Assembly: GCF_003597395.2 (NCBI RefSeq)
Contig: NC_133778.1
Location: 27,911,070 to 27,975,069, forward strand
Direction of reading: 5' to 3'
Origin: Chelonoidis abingdonii
Lineage: Eukaryota > Chordata > Testudines > Testudinidae
DNA: 64,000 nucleotides
The first letter of the stretch is position 1. Every line of letters starts with the position of its first letter. This document shows positions 12,142-23,420 of this stretch, piece after piece. Made by a program: the position numbers and the translations under genes. The notes under the pieces were generated by a model that saw nothing but the letters and a program-made list of their open reading frames with translations, did no database searches and was not told where the DNA came from.

Positions 12142-12764
12142 TTACTTAAATTCTGCTGCCGTGAATTGTGGTCTGTTGTCTATCACTAATTGTTCTGGAA
12201 TACCAAAGTGAGCAAAAGTGCACTTCAGTTTCTCGATAACACTGCAAATGTCATGTCTTTCAAGTACATTATTTCTATATACCTGGGAAAATAGTCCACG
12301 ACAACCAAATAATGACGTCCTCTGAATTCGCATAAATCTGCAGCTAGGCTCTTCCAAGGTCTGTCTGGTAGAAGCGTTGTTATTAAAAGACCTTTGAGTT
12401 GTCTTGGTCTGTTAGTTCTGCAGTGTTCTCAGGCAGAGACTTTATTCTTTATGTCCTTGCTGCTGCACAGCCACCACACTGACCGGTTAGCCCATTCACA
12501 ACATTTAGTTAATCCTTGATGTCCTTCATGGATGAGGTTTAGGTTTTCTCCTCTCATTTCATTTGGAATTATGATGCAATTGCCTTTCATCCTAAATCCA
12601 TTTGACTCACTTAATTGTCCACACACTGCAAAGTAGTATCTTGACACTTCCTCAGTTTCCCTTAGATACTGGGGCCAGCATCTCTTAATGTAACTTAGAG
12701 CTTCCTGAAGTTGTGTGTCTGTCAAGGTTGCTTTTTGTAGCTTGAATAGTCTCTTTTCTGACAC
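12142..12764 (-). pseudogene. Gypsy integrase remnant
   Basis: Minus-strand frames 12429-12764 contain an HEGHQG...C..C-type zinc-binding region. Frame 12142-12357 contains FGIPEQLVIDNRPQFTAAEF, the DD(35)E core motif around the second aspartate, where the usual DNG is DNR. Several frames are needed, so it is broken. Confidence 0.85.
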
Positions 12765-12925
12765 TGGTTGTATGTGTCCACAGCATCCACATACGCCTTT
12801 ATGTCATCTTCGAGCTCACAAGTAGTTGAGTGTGATGCTGGACTCCATAACACCATGTCCACTACTACCAGATTTTTCCCAGGAATATATCTAGCAATGC
12901 ATTTAAATTGCATTAACTTTAGCAA
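12722..12925 (-). pseudogene. Gypsy RNase H C-terminus remnant
   Basis: Encodes YIPGKNLVVVDMVLWSPA, matching the conserved Y-x-PG-K-x-x-x-x-AD-x-LSR end of Ty3/gypsy RNase H. The upstream reverse transcriptase is absent: the gag zinc knuckle begins just beyond 12966. Confidence 0.8.
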
Positions 12926-12965
12926 CAGACACTGGCATCTTAGTGGCTCTTGATTGTAATAGGAG

Positions 12966-13592
12966 TCAATTTCCTGGGTGCTTTGGTGTCACAAACAGCT
13001 GCAAAATGTCCATATTTCTTGCATTTATTACACAGCGTGCCTCTGGACATGCATCAGCTCTTGGAATATGACTTTTTCCACACCTTGTGCACATAAGCTG
13101 GAATTTGTCCCTCTTAGCCTGGAAGTTCTTTCTCCTTGCCACAAGGGTTTTATGTCTGTTTACAGTTTCTAAGCTTGTTTCAGGGTTTTCAAGTTTGTCA
13201 AATTGCTCTAGGTTTTGTTGTTTCACTAGCTCAGACTGCTTTGCTTTCTGTGTAACTGTGGCTAGGGTTAAATCTCTCTTCAATTGTAGATGCTGTGAAA
13301 GGCTGTTATCTATTCACCCAACAGCCAGCCTGTCTCTGATATCTTCATGTTTTACATTCCCAACATTGCAGTTTTCAGCCAATGTATGCAGAGCTCTTAT
13401 AAAACATTCAACATTCTCCCCTGGTTCTTGTATTCTCTGATGAAAGCATGTTCTTTCATAAACCTCATTTGTTTCTCTGAGGTATGAAGTATGCATTAAA
13501 CATAGCCAAAACCCTGTCATAGTCATCTTTGTGACTGTTACCAGTAAAGTCAACATATTTAAATATATGATCTGCTTGCTTCCCCATAGCAT
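12966..13592 (-). pseudogene. Gypsy gag remnant with zinc-knuckle-like motif
   Basis: Two frames (13314-13592 and 12966-13283) give a retrotransposon gag pattern, including ERTCFHQRIQEPGENVECFI and a cysteine-rich CTRCGKSHIPRADACPEARC. The frames are offset by a break near 13300. Confidence 0.75.
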
Positions 13593-13779
13593 AAACTAAA
13601 GAAAATACCTGTATATCTCCAGTTTCTTTGTGGAGTTTGTTTGTAGTTCAAAATCTTACAAAATACTGCTTCTTGTCTGTCCATTGTGAAGATTTGCAAA
13701 AGTTTAAGTTCTCTGGGGCATTGAAAAGTGGCACGCGGATGAGATCCTGCAATTTTTGTTGCTGTTTTCTTTCAGTTTC

Positions 13780-13938
13780 TGTACTATATATGAGCTGGTC
13801 ACAGAGCTTGCTTATACGCACCAGATGTGTTCAGTATAAGATTCTTTAATGCACTGTCATATATTGGTGAGGTTTATTTAAATACAGTATTTTACACACA
13901 GTGCCACTAGTGGCTGAACAGTATAATACAGTTTAGCA
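13780..13938 (-). repeat. 5' LTR of gypsy relic
   Basis: On the minus strand it starts TGCTAAACTGTATTATACTG, paired with the low-coordinate LTR. ttcc precedes the outer end of one LTR and follows the outer end of the other, a possible short target duplication. Confidence 0.75.
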
Positions 13939-14041
13939 TTCCATTACTGCCCTCTTCGCTGCAGAGAGCTTGGATCTTCTTTTAGGCAAAGGCATAAGCT
14001 TTGCTCTGCCAGGCCTTTCCCTGGGAGCTGGGAAGCTCCCC

Positions 14042-14430
14042 TCCCAGAGCTGCCCACTATTGAGCTGAGCTTTCCCCCCAGCCCTTGATCTCTTTCTCCT
14101 TTCTTGACATGACTTGCAAATGCAGTAATATGGAGCCACTCCATCCCAGAGCAATTCCTTAACACCTTCCTGCCTGGTGCAGGGTTTATACCATGTCACA
14201 GGTGATTACTGTAGATAGGGTAAGGTTGCTACCTTTGAGGTAGCAAAGTCCAGGACATTGAGGATGATCCTGAGTCCAGAAAACTGGACAGCTGGAAGTG
14301 TGTACTGAGTACTCTTACAGATTTCCCTGGAAAGATCCCACAAAAGATGGATGATCTTGGGAAAATCTGGATAGGTGGCGACCCTAGGCAGGGTTGAAAT
14401 TTCATTTGGGCTGAAATTTTACATGGTGGA
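14042..14430. repeat. 389-bp block, copy 2 (of 8713-9101)
   Basis: Colinear with 8713-9101. Here the right flank continues ggtttgcctcaagctgaata and the left flank is gaagctcccc. The block lies outside any Harbinger element, so this may be the ancestral context. Confidence 0.9.
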
Positions 14431-15950
14431 GGTTTGCCTCAAGCTGAATATTTCTGAAAAATTCCAGCTAAAATGGGTCAGCCATTTCCAAGAACAAGAC
14501 AAGGGAAAATATGTTGTGTTGCCTGAATTAAAAAAATCTGACTACCTCTTCTTACAGAAACCTTAGTATCCCAGGCTTTGGAGCAGGTACTTGTAATTTG
14601 GCCAGAGAGTGCCCTTTGTGTCAAGGATGTACCTTTTGCTAACCCTGTGACATTCCACCCACATTTGGCCAAGCTACAAGACTTTGAAAAATCACAAGTC
14701 ACACATGCTCAGTAGAGACTTGTTAAAGCTTTAAAGTTTAATTCCCCAGAGATTCCATCTGCACTGAGCATGCTCCAGCTTGGAACTGAGCAGGACTTTC
14801 CATCCAATTGCAGTCATGGCTGCTGCAGGCTGGGACTGAGTCCTGGTCTTGGTCTGGGTGCAGGTAGCCTGTTTCCTGTGCTCCCAATGCCCCCTGCTGG
14901 GCGCAGGCAGAGTGGAGGAGGAAACTGCCTGATCTGAATGCAGAAGGGACAAGAACCTAGGAGATGTTGGGGGGAAAGACTGGAATGAGGAACCTGGAGC
15001 GCGGGGGGGGGGGGGGGGGGAGAGGGAAACCTGCCTCACCTCCCATGGTTGCTGTGAAAATAAATTCATTCATGTTTGTGAAGCACTCATGCCATAGTGA
15101 TGACTGCCACAGAAAAGCCCATAAAGAAATTAATAATGTGTATTCAGAGCAGGGTTGAATAGTGTGCAGTAAATAGGGTCTGGGGTCACCCACTGAACAG
15201 CAAGGAAAGAACAAAATATAGAATAGATGCTGAAAGTGAGCACTGTCCATCCTGTACACTAAATGAGGCAAGGACCTATGGAAAAATAGTATGGGATCAT
15301 ATAATTAAAGACTGTATCGTAAGGCATACACACAAAGGGACAAATTAATGATGGATGGACAACCTTAAATTAGGCATTTCGTAGCTTTTGAGTTCTTGAT
15401 TTTGCAACCTTAATGTTCTCTTAATGTAACATTTTTGTATATAATATGACTGCTGTAGGCATGGCCATCCCATAGCACCTTCTTCTGCTCAAGCATGGTA
15501 TGGTCAGCAACCTTGCCTTAGTTTCCTTCTCCAAGATGGGTCTCCTCAGCTTTGCACACACAGATCAGTTCTGGAAATGTGGCTTGGCCCTCCTGCCAAG
15601 TCCTAACAAACACAAAGGCCCTTCCACTCTTCATGGGCTTCTCTGCAGCCTACCCTCTGGACCTATTCTCACCCCCTTTCTGGGCTAACCTGAGCCTTTC
15701 CTCTGTTCTAGAATTGAGGCTGAACTAGCCTAGTCAAACATTTCATACTCCAGAGTGATCTTTCTTATTCCTTTTATGAGGTTCAGGTGTCCATTAAGAC
15801 CCCCTTAGTCCCACCCCCTCAGGCTGGGAAGCAGCTAATTAATGTTGGTGAAGCTGGCCCCATCTCCCTTACAGACTGGAGTGAGGAACCTGGCAGGGGG
15901 GAAAACAGTAACATAGAAGGTGAATCATTTGGGCTTTCTGATCCTCTGCT
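14431..15950. other. No gene recognised; G tract
   Basis: No exon recognised. A run of about 18 G lies near 15003-15020. The short proline- and glycine-rich open frames around it are artefacts of that run. Confidence 0.4.
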
Positions 15951-15951
15951 C

Positions 15952-16130
15952 CAGTGTTTCTCAAACAGGGGTCACCGCTTGTGTAGGGAAAGCCCCTGGC
16001 GGGCCCGCCGCTTTGTTTACCTGCCGTGTCTGCAGGTCCAGCCGATCGCGGCTCCCACTGGCTGTGGTTCACTGCTCCAGGCCAATGGGAGCTGTTGGAA
16101 GCGGCGCAGGCCAAGGGACATACTGGCCAC
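15952..16130. mobile_element. hAT-type element fragment
   Basis: Starts at cagtgtttctcaaacagggg and continues gtcaccgcttgtgtaggg, then ggtccagccgatcgcggc and caggccaatgggagctg. This matches a GC-rich hAT non-autonomous family I recognise from turtles. The right terminus and TSD are not seen. Confidence 0.6.
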
Positions 16131-16634
16131 CACTTCATTTCTTTCTATTTCTGCTGAAAGTCAGCAGTGAGCTCCAGTGTATATCCAAAAAGCTAAGACT
16201 ACAGTTTGAGACAGTGCTGAAGTTAAAGTGACTTTTTCTCTTTGATTAATCGTTTTGAGTATATTCAGGTAGGGACACGCAAGAGGAAGGATTTTCACAA
16301 TTACAATGGAATAAGAAATAAATATGAAACAAAAGATTAGTGCCCAGCTGTTCTACTTGGAGTCAGGGGAGAATGTAGGGGAACAGTGGTGGTAGGCAGG
16401 CCTAATAATAGCAATAAGAGTCTCCAGGGACTTAAAAGTGTCCAATTTGAAAACAGTTACAGGGAGATAGACTCAACCAATCTACTCCCACCCCAGTATC
16501 TGACCTGGATGAATTTTAGATCCATTGCCTCTTTCCACATAACTGAAAGAGGAGCAAGACCTCAATAAAGCACCTATTATCTTAACTGAAAATTAACAAA
16601 TTGTTTATACCAAATCACCAACTCATTTCACTTA

Positions 16635-16755
16635 GCAACATATTTGGCTCAGCTATTGGAGCCAAAGTTCTATATATTATTCACTCAAATACCTAATACC
16701 TACCCTTACTTTAACTACAACTAAAACATAAAAAATAAAATAAAAAAGTTTGTAC
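16635..16755. repeat. ~120-bp direct repeat, left copy
   Basis: Begins gcaacatatttggctcagct and ends aaaaaagtttgtac. Nearly identical to 17442-17563, with an A/G substitution at the first difference (gctattgg versus gctgttgg) and a few-base difference in the final A-rich part. Confidence 0.95.
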
Positions 16756-16756
16756 T

Positions 16757-17441
16757 GATAGTTAAGGGTTAATGTCTCTTTTACCTGTGTTGTTGTTCGC
16801 TCTCGGGACTGAGAGGGACGGGACATCAATCCAGGCTCTCCAAATCTTTCTGAATCAGTCTCTCATGTTTCAAACTTGTAAGTAATTAGCCAGGCAAGGC
16901 ATGTTAGTCTTATATTTGCTTTCTCAACTTGTAAATGTTTCTTTTTGCAGGAAGGATTTTTACCTCTGTTTGCTGTAACTTTGAACCTAAGGCTAGGGGG
17001 GGTCCCTCTGGTCTATAGGAATCTGATTACCCTGTAAAGTATTTTCCATCCTGATTTTACAGAGATGATTTTTATCTTTCTTTCTTTAATTAAAAGCTTT
17101 CTTTTTTAAGAATCTGATTGATTTTTTCCCTTGTTTTAAGATCCAAGGGGATTGGGTCTGGACTCACCAGAGATTAGTGGGGGGAAAGGAAGGGGGATGG
17201 TTAATTCCTCCTTGTTTTAAGATCCAAGGGGTTTGGATCTGTGTTCACCAGGGAACTGGTGAAGCCTCTCAAGGCAACCCAGGGAGGGGAAAGTTTTGGG
17301 GGGACAGAAAGTGCCCCAGACACTGAAATTCTGGGTGGTGGCAGTGTTACCAGATCTAAGCCAGTAATTAAGCTTAGAAGTGTTCATGCAGGTCCCCACA
17401 TTTGTACTCTAAAGTTCAAAGTGGGGGAAAAAACCTTGACA
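16757..17441 (-). mobile_element. Solo LTR (TGTCA family), 3'-truncated
   Basis: On the minus strand it starts TGTCAAGG at 17441, contains ttaattactggcttagat and the stretch over ctgccaccacccag, and ends ttaacccttaactatc. It is the same family as 51072-52016 but lacks about the last 12 bases (normally ending tatgaca). An internal direct repeat, ccttgttttaagatccaagg, occurs twice (about 17130 and 17209). Confidence 0.85.
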
Positions 17442-17563
17442 GCAACATATTTGGCTCAGCTGTTGGAGCCAAAGTTCTATATATTATTCACTCAAATACC
17501 TAATACCTACCCTTACTTTAACTACAACTAAAACATAAAACATAAAATAAAAAAGTTTGTATT
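17442..17563. repeat. ~120-bp direct repeat, right copy
   Basis: Second copy of 16635-16755, starting immediately at the 5' terminus of the solo LTR. Confidence 0.95.
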
Positions 17564-17766
17564 GCTTATATAGAAAGCTCAGAGATTTTATTCAGTATAT
17601 GGTATGCAATAGTCTGCTTTAGCGTCAAAAATCCTCTGGACCAGATTTCAAAACCGGCCTCCGATTTTACATATAAAAAATTGTACACCCATCATTTGAA
17701 TGCACAATTATCACACTTGCCTGTACAAATCAAGTAGCTCGGCCTGTAATTAACTGATTTTTAAAT

Positions 17767-18066
17767 AAAACAATGAGGAGTCCATGTGGCACCTTAGAGA
17801 CTAACAAACTTATTTGGGCATAAGCTTTTGTGGGCTATAACCCACTTCATCAGATGCATGGAGTGAAAAATACGGTAGACAGGTATAAATATACAGCACA
17901 TGAAAAGATGGGAGTTGCCTTACTAAGTGGGGGGTCAGTGCTAACGAGGCCAATTCAATCAGGGTGGATGTAGCCCATTCCCAACAGTTGACCCAACAGG
18001 GGTGAGTATCCACAAAGGGGAAATTACTTTTTGTAGTGACCCAGCCACTCCCAGTTTTTATACTCA
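17767..18066 (-). repeat. Inverted PLE tail (pairs with 18520-18858)
   Basis: Contains ggagtccatgtggcacctta, cataagcttttgtgggctat and cacttcatcagatgcatgga, which occur in reverse complement in 18520-18858. Confidence 0.85.
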
Positions 18067-18858
18067 CCTGGGGAAGTGAAGATACAGATTGACAGAGCCA
18101 GAAGGGTACTCAGAAGTCACCTATTACAGGACTGGCCCAACAAAGAAAGTAATAGAATGCCACTAGCCATCACCTAGAGCCCCCAACTAAAACCTCTCCA
18201 GTGCATCATCAAGGATCTACAACTACAACCTATCCTGAAGGATGATCCCTCGCTCTCACAGACATTAGGAGACAGGCCAGTCCTCACTTATAGACAGGCC
18301 CCCAACCTGAAACAAATACTCACCAGCAACTACATACCACACAACAGAAATACTAACCCAGGAACCGATCCCTGCAACGAACCCCGTTGCCAACTCTGTC
18401 TGCATATCTATTCAAGGGACACCATCACAGGACTTAACCACAACAACAAAAAAACTTTCAAAAACAGACTTCAACGAGAAACTGCGGAATTGGAATTTGC
18501 AAATTTGACACCATCAAATTAGGCCTGAATAAAGACTGGGAGTGGCTGGGTCACTACAAAAAATAATTTTCTCTTTGTTGATACTCACCCCTGTTGGGTC
18601 AACTGTTGGGAATGGGCTACATCCACCCTAATTGAACTGGTCTCATTAGCACTGACCCCTCACTTGGTAAGGCGCCTGCAACTTTTCATGTGCTGTATAG
18701 TTATACCTGCCTGCTGTATTTTTCACTCCATGCATCTGATGAAGTTGGTTATAGCCAACAAAAGCTTATGCCCAAATAAATTTGTTTGTTTCTAAGGTGC
18801 CACAAGGACTCCTCTTTGCGTTTGCTGATACAGACTAACACGGCTACCTCTATGAAAC
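17767..18858 (+). mobile_element. Penelope-like element with inverted tail and 13-bp TSD
   Basis: Flanked by CTGATTTTTAAAT (17754-17766 and 18859-18871). The first 300 bp are an inverted copy of the last 300 bp, the pseudo-LTR arrangement typical of Penelope elements. The middle (about 18067-18520) encodes a relic with DPCNEPRCQLCLHIYSRD, matching the conserved cysteine-rich linker between reverse transcriptase and endonuclease. The GIY-YIG endonuclease segment that should follow is absent: the frame jumps from ...TITGLN to the part before the tail. The reverse transcriptase is also missing. Confidence 0.85.
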
Positions 18859-18871
18859 CTGATTTTTAAAT

Positions 18872-21502
18872 GTAAATCCTCTACTGCACTTGCAGATACA
18901 GGGCAAGATTGTAAGAAACTTGCCCCTGTTGGCCACACAATGGAATAAAGGGACATAAAGAATGGAATAAAGGGACGTAAACTAGCTACCCAGATCACTT
19001 TCAGTGCCCGGGGATAGCTGTTCATGTGGCACTACCTACCCCCATTTTGGTGGGAGAAAGAGGTGTGAGTGGGCAGAGGTTGGGGGCCACCCTCCCATAA
19101 TACAGCAATCAGTAGATCTGAGCTGGGATGTGGTGAAGAAGTTAACTATGCTTAGTAAAGGAGAAACAGAACATGCTTTCCTTCCTCACCACCCAGAGCT
19201 ATACGAAAACCAGGGAAAGAATAGTGCCTGTCTGAGAGATGTACCTACATGCCACTCCCTACTGAGGGTGAGCTATAAAGTCTCATGCTTACCCACAGTA
19301 ATTGTGCACACAGAATTAGAGGCTAGGTTGAGGCTGGGTGAAAACCAGGCTGTCAACCCACCATGCGACATTCTTTATCCGTGATTTAATACGCCTTTTG
19401 CTAATCTTAATTTTGATGATCCTATGCAGGGAAAATGTGATGTTTTTGCATGAGTCATTGTTACTGTGCAATACTGTATCTATAAAATGGCTTATTTTTT
19501 GGACTTCATGACTGGATTGAAGAGAGGGGCCTATCTGGATACTAAATAGTGGTCCAGATCCTGGGCTTCATTAAGGAAGCTTTTGTGCTTATTAAACATG
19601 GTTTTGCTCCTGGAAACTGGACAGACATCTAACTGGTTTGGACCCACAAAAGTTTCCACATGCAAGTTTGGTTTCTTGCGTGCACATATAAATACATGCA
19701 CAACATGCAGGCAACTTTAACTGTAGGGCCAGGTTTTCAATACACAATAAATATCTGCATTTACTCAGCCCACCAGAAATACTATCTGACACTTGTGTGT
19801 ATGGTTACTCTGCTTTCAGCTGTAGTGTCCCACTTAGATTCTGTTAGATTCTGTTCTCTGCTGGCATAAATCAGTATAGTTCCATTGTGAGTTTGCTATC
19901 CAGAGATCTACCACTATATTCACTTTTAGCAGCTGACTACCTTACGGCATCTTTGCACATGTGTTTGAGGATGGTGGTGTTGGTGTTTTTTCTCACTTCC
20001 TTGCATCAAAATGATATGTAATTTGCGGTGATTTCCACAGGGAGGGGCAGGCTAAGCATAATTGCAAGCTTCTAAGTAATTTGTGCCTTTCAAACTAGTT
20101 TTTGTAATACAGATGCTTCATCTAACTGTCACTGAATGCTTATAGGTTCCTAAGCACTCTGGTTTCTTTTCATGTCATATAACAATATAGCCCTGCCTTT
20201 GAAGCACTGTATCTGCAGCCACACCCACTCCCTTTCCTTCTTTCCGTCCATCTCTGCTTGGTCACAAGAATGTCTAATTAGCTCTCTCAGTAGCTTTCAG
20301 ATGACTGTGTGGTTTACTGCTCAGCCAGCTCCATACAGGGATTCAACAGCTTTCTCTCTTCTTAGGATCTTCCCATCTTCCACCCAAAGGATGCCCACTG
20401 GAAAATGTTCCTAAGCCTAGCTAAAAACGATGCCCCACAATACCACCTCTCCAAAGCAGCAGATGGAATACTGAAGGTGACAGAGCATAATAGGAAAAAA
20501 AACTGCTAGTGAAACTCAAACTAATGTATTATATTTGACAGTTTGGGATATCAAAAAATCTTGACCTTTCCCATTTGGGAGTAGATGTATAGATAGATAG
20601 ATATTACTCAGAACAAAAATATAAAGGGTTTCAAAACACTTTTTGTTTCTGAATCTCGTTCAACCGGATAGAATATCATGACTCAGTTTTGTTTTAGAAG
20701 GGCTGGGAAAGCTTGTCACAGTTAAGAATGAAAGAATTAGGCTGACATAGCATTTAATATCTGAACTCCCATCAAACAGAAAACTGCACTGTCACTTTAA
20801 AAAAAAAATGGGATAATTTATATTATGGGCCAACCTCATTTCCAGTGCAATCCAGTGATACAATGGATGAATCTGCCCCTATATTCCTCTGATATTAAAG
20901 TGTGGTTCTCCTCTGAAAAAAGGCTGTAAAAATGGCACCTTCAGATTCAACTTGAACAGTTCCTTGTGTGTATTCAATGACATAACTGCTTCCCTCATAC
21001 CTAATGCAACTTTTAATATATTTACTCCTGTCAGCAGTGCAGGCCATACAGCTCCAGGAGAATAAGTAGGATTCAGTTCTGGCTCATCAAGAGGGTTGTT
21101 AATTAAGTTTGATTGTGGAAACTTTATTGATGGGGATATGTCAGTCAGAAAGAACTAAGCTTGGCTATTGGAGCGTTGATTGAGTTTGCAGGGCTGGCAG
21201 ATAGAATAACAATCATTTAATGTGTAAATGGAACAGAGTTGACCTGGAAATCGTTGAGAAACAATAAACATGGAACCTGCTCCCCCACCTTTTTTTCCCC
21301 TGAAGCTACTGATACATATCTTTAACCATAAGTCTAGCATAATGAGGTTTTTTTGCTTTGGAATTTAATTCAACATTTGTACATATTTTTTTTAAATAAT
21401 TGCTCTGTGGCAGAACTCCATAAAGCGTTAATAAGGCCTACACTAGGTTACGCAGGGCTAAGCATGTTAAGGAAAACTCCATGTAATAACTAAAGGCAAC
21501 AC
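18872..21502. other. No gene recognised
   Basis: No exon or named repeat recognised on either strand. A (GATA)n-like patch lies near 20590. Confidence 0.4.
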
Positions 21503-22379
21503 TGAGATTTTAGGTTTCAGAGTAGCAGCCGTGTTAGTCTGTATCCGCAAAAAGAACAGGAGTACTTGTGGCACCTTAGAGACTAACAAATTTATTTCAG
21601 CATGAGCTTTTGTGAGCTACAGCTCACTTCTTTGGATGGATATGTACATCTGAAGAAGTAAGCTGTAGCCCATGAAAGCTCATGCTGAAATAAATTTGTT
21701 TAGATCTCTTAAGGTGGGATAAGTCTACACGTACGCGCGATTATTTCATTTTACATTTTAAACGGTTTTGTAAAACAGATTGTATAAGTCGGAGTGCACG
21801 CGTCGGCCACACTAACCACATTTAATTTGATGGTTGCGTCCATTGGGTCCGAGGCTAGCGTCGATTTCTGGAGCGCTGCACTGTGGGTAGCTATCACCGT
21901 ATGCTATCCCATAGTATCCCAAGGTCTCCCCCGCGCCCTTGGAATGTTGTGGGTGAGAGCCCAGTGCCTTGATGTGGGGAAAAATCATTGTCACGGGGGC
22001 TCGGTTCTGCGGACAGCCTCACCCCTTCCCTTCATGAAGAGCAGACAATCATTTTCGTTGCCTTTTTGGCCTGGTGAACTGTTGCCACAACGCCATAGCA
22101 CAGCAAGCATGGACCTCTGCTCAGATCAATACCGCAATCGTTGTGCGACATGTAAACACCTCGCGCATTCTCGTGCCAGTCTGTGCTGAACCAGGATCTG
22201 CAAAGCCAGGCGAGAGAGGAGGTGCGGCTATGGCAGCACGGTGACGAGAGGTGAATGAGGACATGGACAGAACTTATCTCAAACCGCGGAGCCCCCTGCT
22301 CTTTGGAGATCCTGCTTTGCGTAATGGGGCTGGTTCTTAGCCATTGAACGCCGATTTTTGGGCGGAGAACACAAGCACA

Positions 22380-23420
22380 GCGACTGCTGGGGAACCGCCA
22401 TTAGTGTTGCAGGTGTGGGACGATTCGCAGTGGGCTGCTGAAACTTTCGCAGATGCATTAAGGACACTTTCATGGAACTTTGTGACTTGTTTCCCTGCCC
22501 TGAAACGCCATAAATTACCAAGATGGGAGCCAGCCCTCACAGTGGGAGAGCGTGAGTGGCAATAGCCCTTGGGAGCTTGGCAACACGACAGCTATCCGGT
22601 CCAGTCGAGAATCAATTTGGAGTGGAAAATCTACTGTGGGGGCTCTATGCATGCAAGTAGCCAAAAGCAATCATTAAAGCTTGCTGCCTATGAAAGGTTG
22701 TTGACTCTGGGAAACGATGGCAGGTCATACTGGATGGCTTCTGCAATTGGGATTCCCTAACTTGGGGGCAATAGATGAACCCATAATCCCTATCTCACCA
22801 GAGCACCAGGGCACCCAGTACGTAACCGCAAGTGTGTTACTTTTCAATTGTGCTGCATGGCACTGGTGGATCACAAGGAACATTTCACCAACATCACGTG
22901 GGATGGCCAGGAAGGGTTCATGACGCTCTGTGTCTTCAGCAATCAGCACATACTCTGTTAAATGGCTGCAAGCAAGGGAAATTATCCCGCCAGAAATAAC
23001 AGATGTTCAAATGCATGTCTTTCTCTCGGGACCCAGCCAACCCTTGGTGCCATAGGCTCATGAAGCCATACACAGGCAGCCTGGACAGTGGTCAGAGTGC
23101 TTCAATACAGGCAACCTGAGGCAAGTGCAGGATGTGGTAGACTGTGCATTTGGCCGTTTAAAGGGCGCGTGGTGCACATTACTGAATCCTCAGCAGCCTC
23201 GGCCAAACCAATGTCCCCGTGTTATTGCTTGCTTGCTGTGTGCTCCTACACTCTTGGTGAGAGTAAGGGGAGAACTTTATGGTGGGGTGGGAGCTGAGGC
23301 AAATCACCTGGCTGTTGATTACGCGCAGCCACCGACACCAGGGTCGATTAGAAGAGCACACCACGAAGTGGTGCGCATCAGAGAAGCTTTGAAAACGAGT
23401 TTCATTACGGGCCAGTAGGT
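22380..23420 (+). pseudogene. Harbinger DDE transposase remnant (HARBI1-like)
   Basis: Pieces in shifting frames match the HARBI1/DDE_Tnp_4 fold. A 'KDTFMELCDLFPCP' helix lies near 22460. GAIDEPIIPISPEHQGTQY near 22770-22820 carries the first catalytic Asp motif (usually GAIDGTHIPI). MKPYTGSLDSGQ lies near 23060. VVDCAFGRLKGAW near 23135-23172 is the motif around the final acidic residue (usually V-E-x-AFGRLKGRW). At least four frameshifts or stops make it inactive. It sits in the middle of the 4.4-kb element. Confidence 0.85.

Larger units (their letters stand above)
11258..13938 (-). mobile_element. Ty3/gypsy LTR retrotransposon relic
   Basis: A minus-strand element of about 2.7 kb. Short LTRs lie at about 11258-11399 and 13780-13938; they share cttgcttat, ttcagta, tttaatgcactg, ttatttaaat and gtattttacac. 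A purine tract (read aaaaagggag on the minus strand) abuts the low-coordinate LTR, as expected for a polypurine tract. In coding order the remains are gag, the end of RNase H, the integrase zinc-binding domain and the integrase core, all with stops and frameshifts. Protease and the reverse transcriptase palm are missing. LTR divergence suggests an old copy. Confidence 0.85.
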
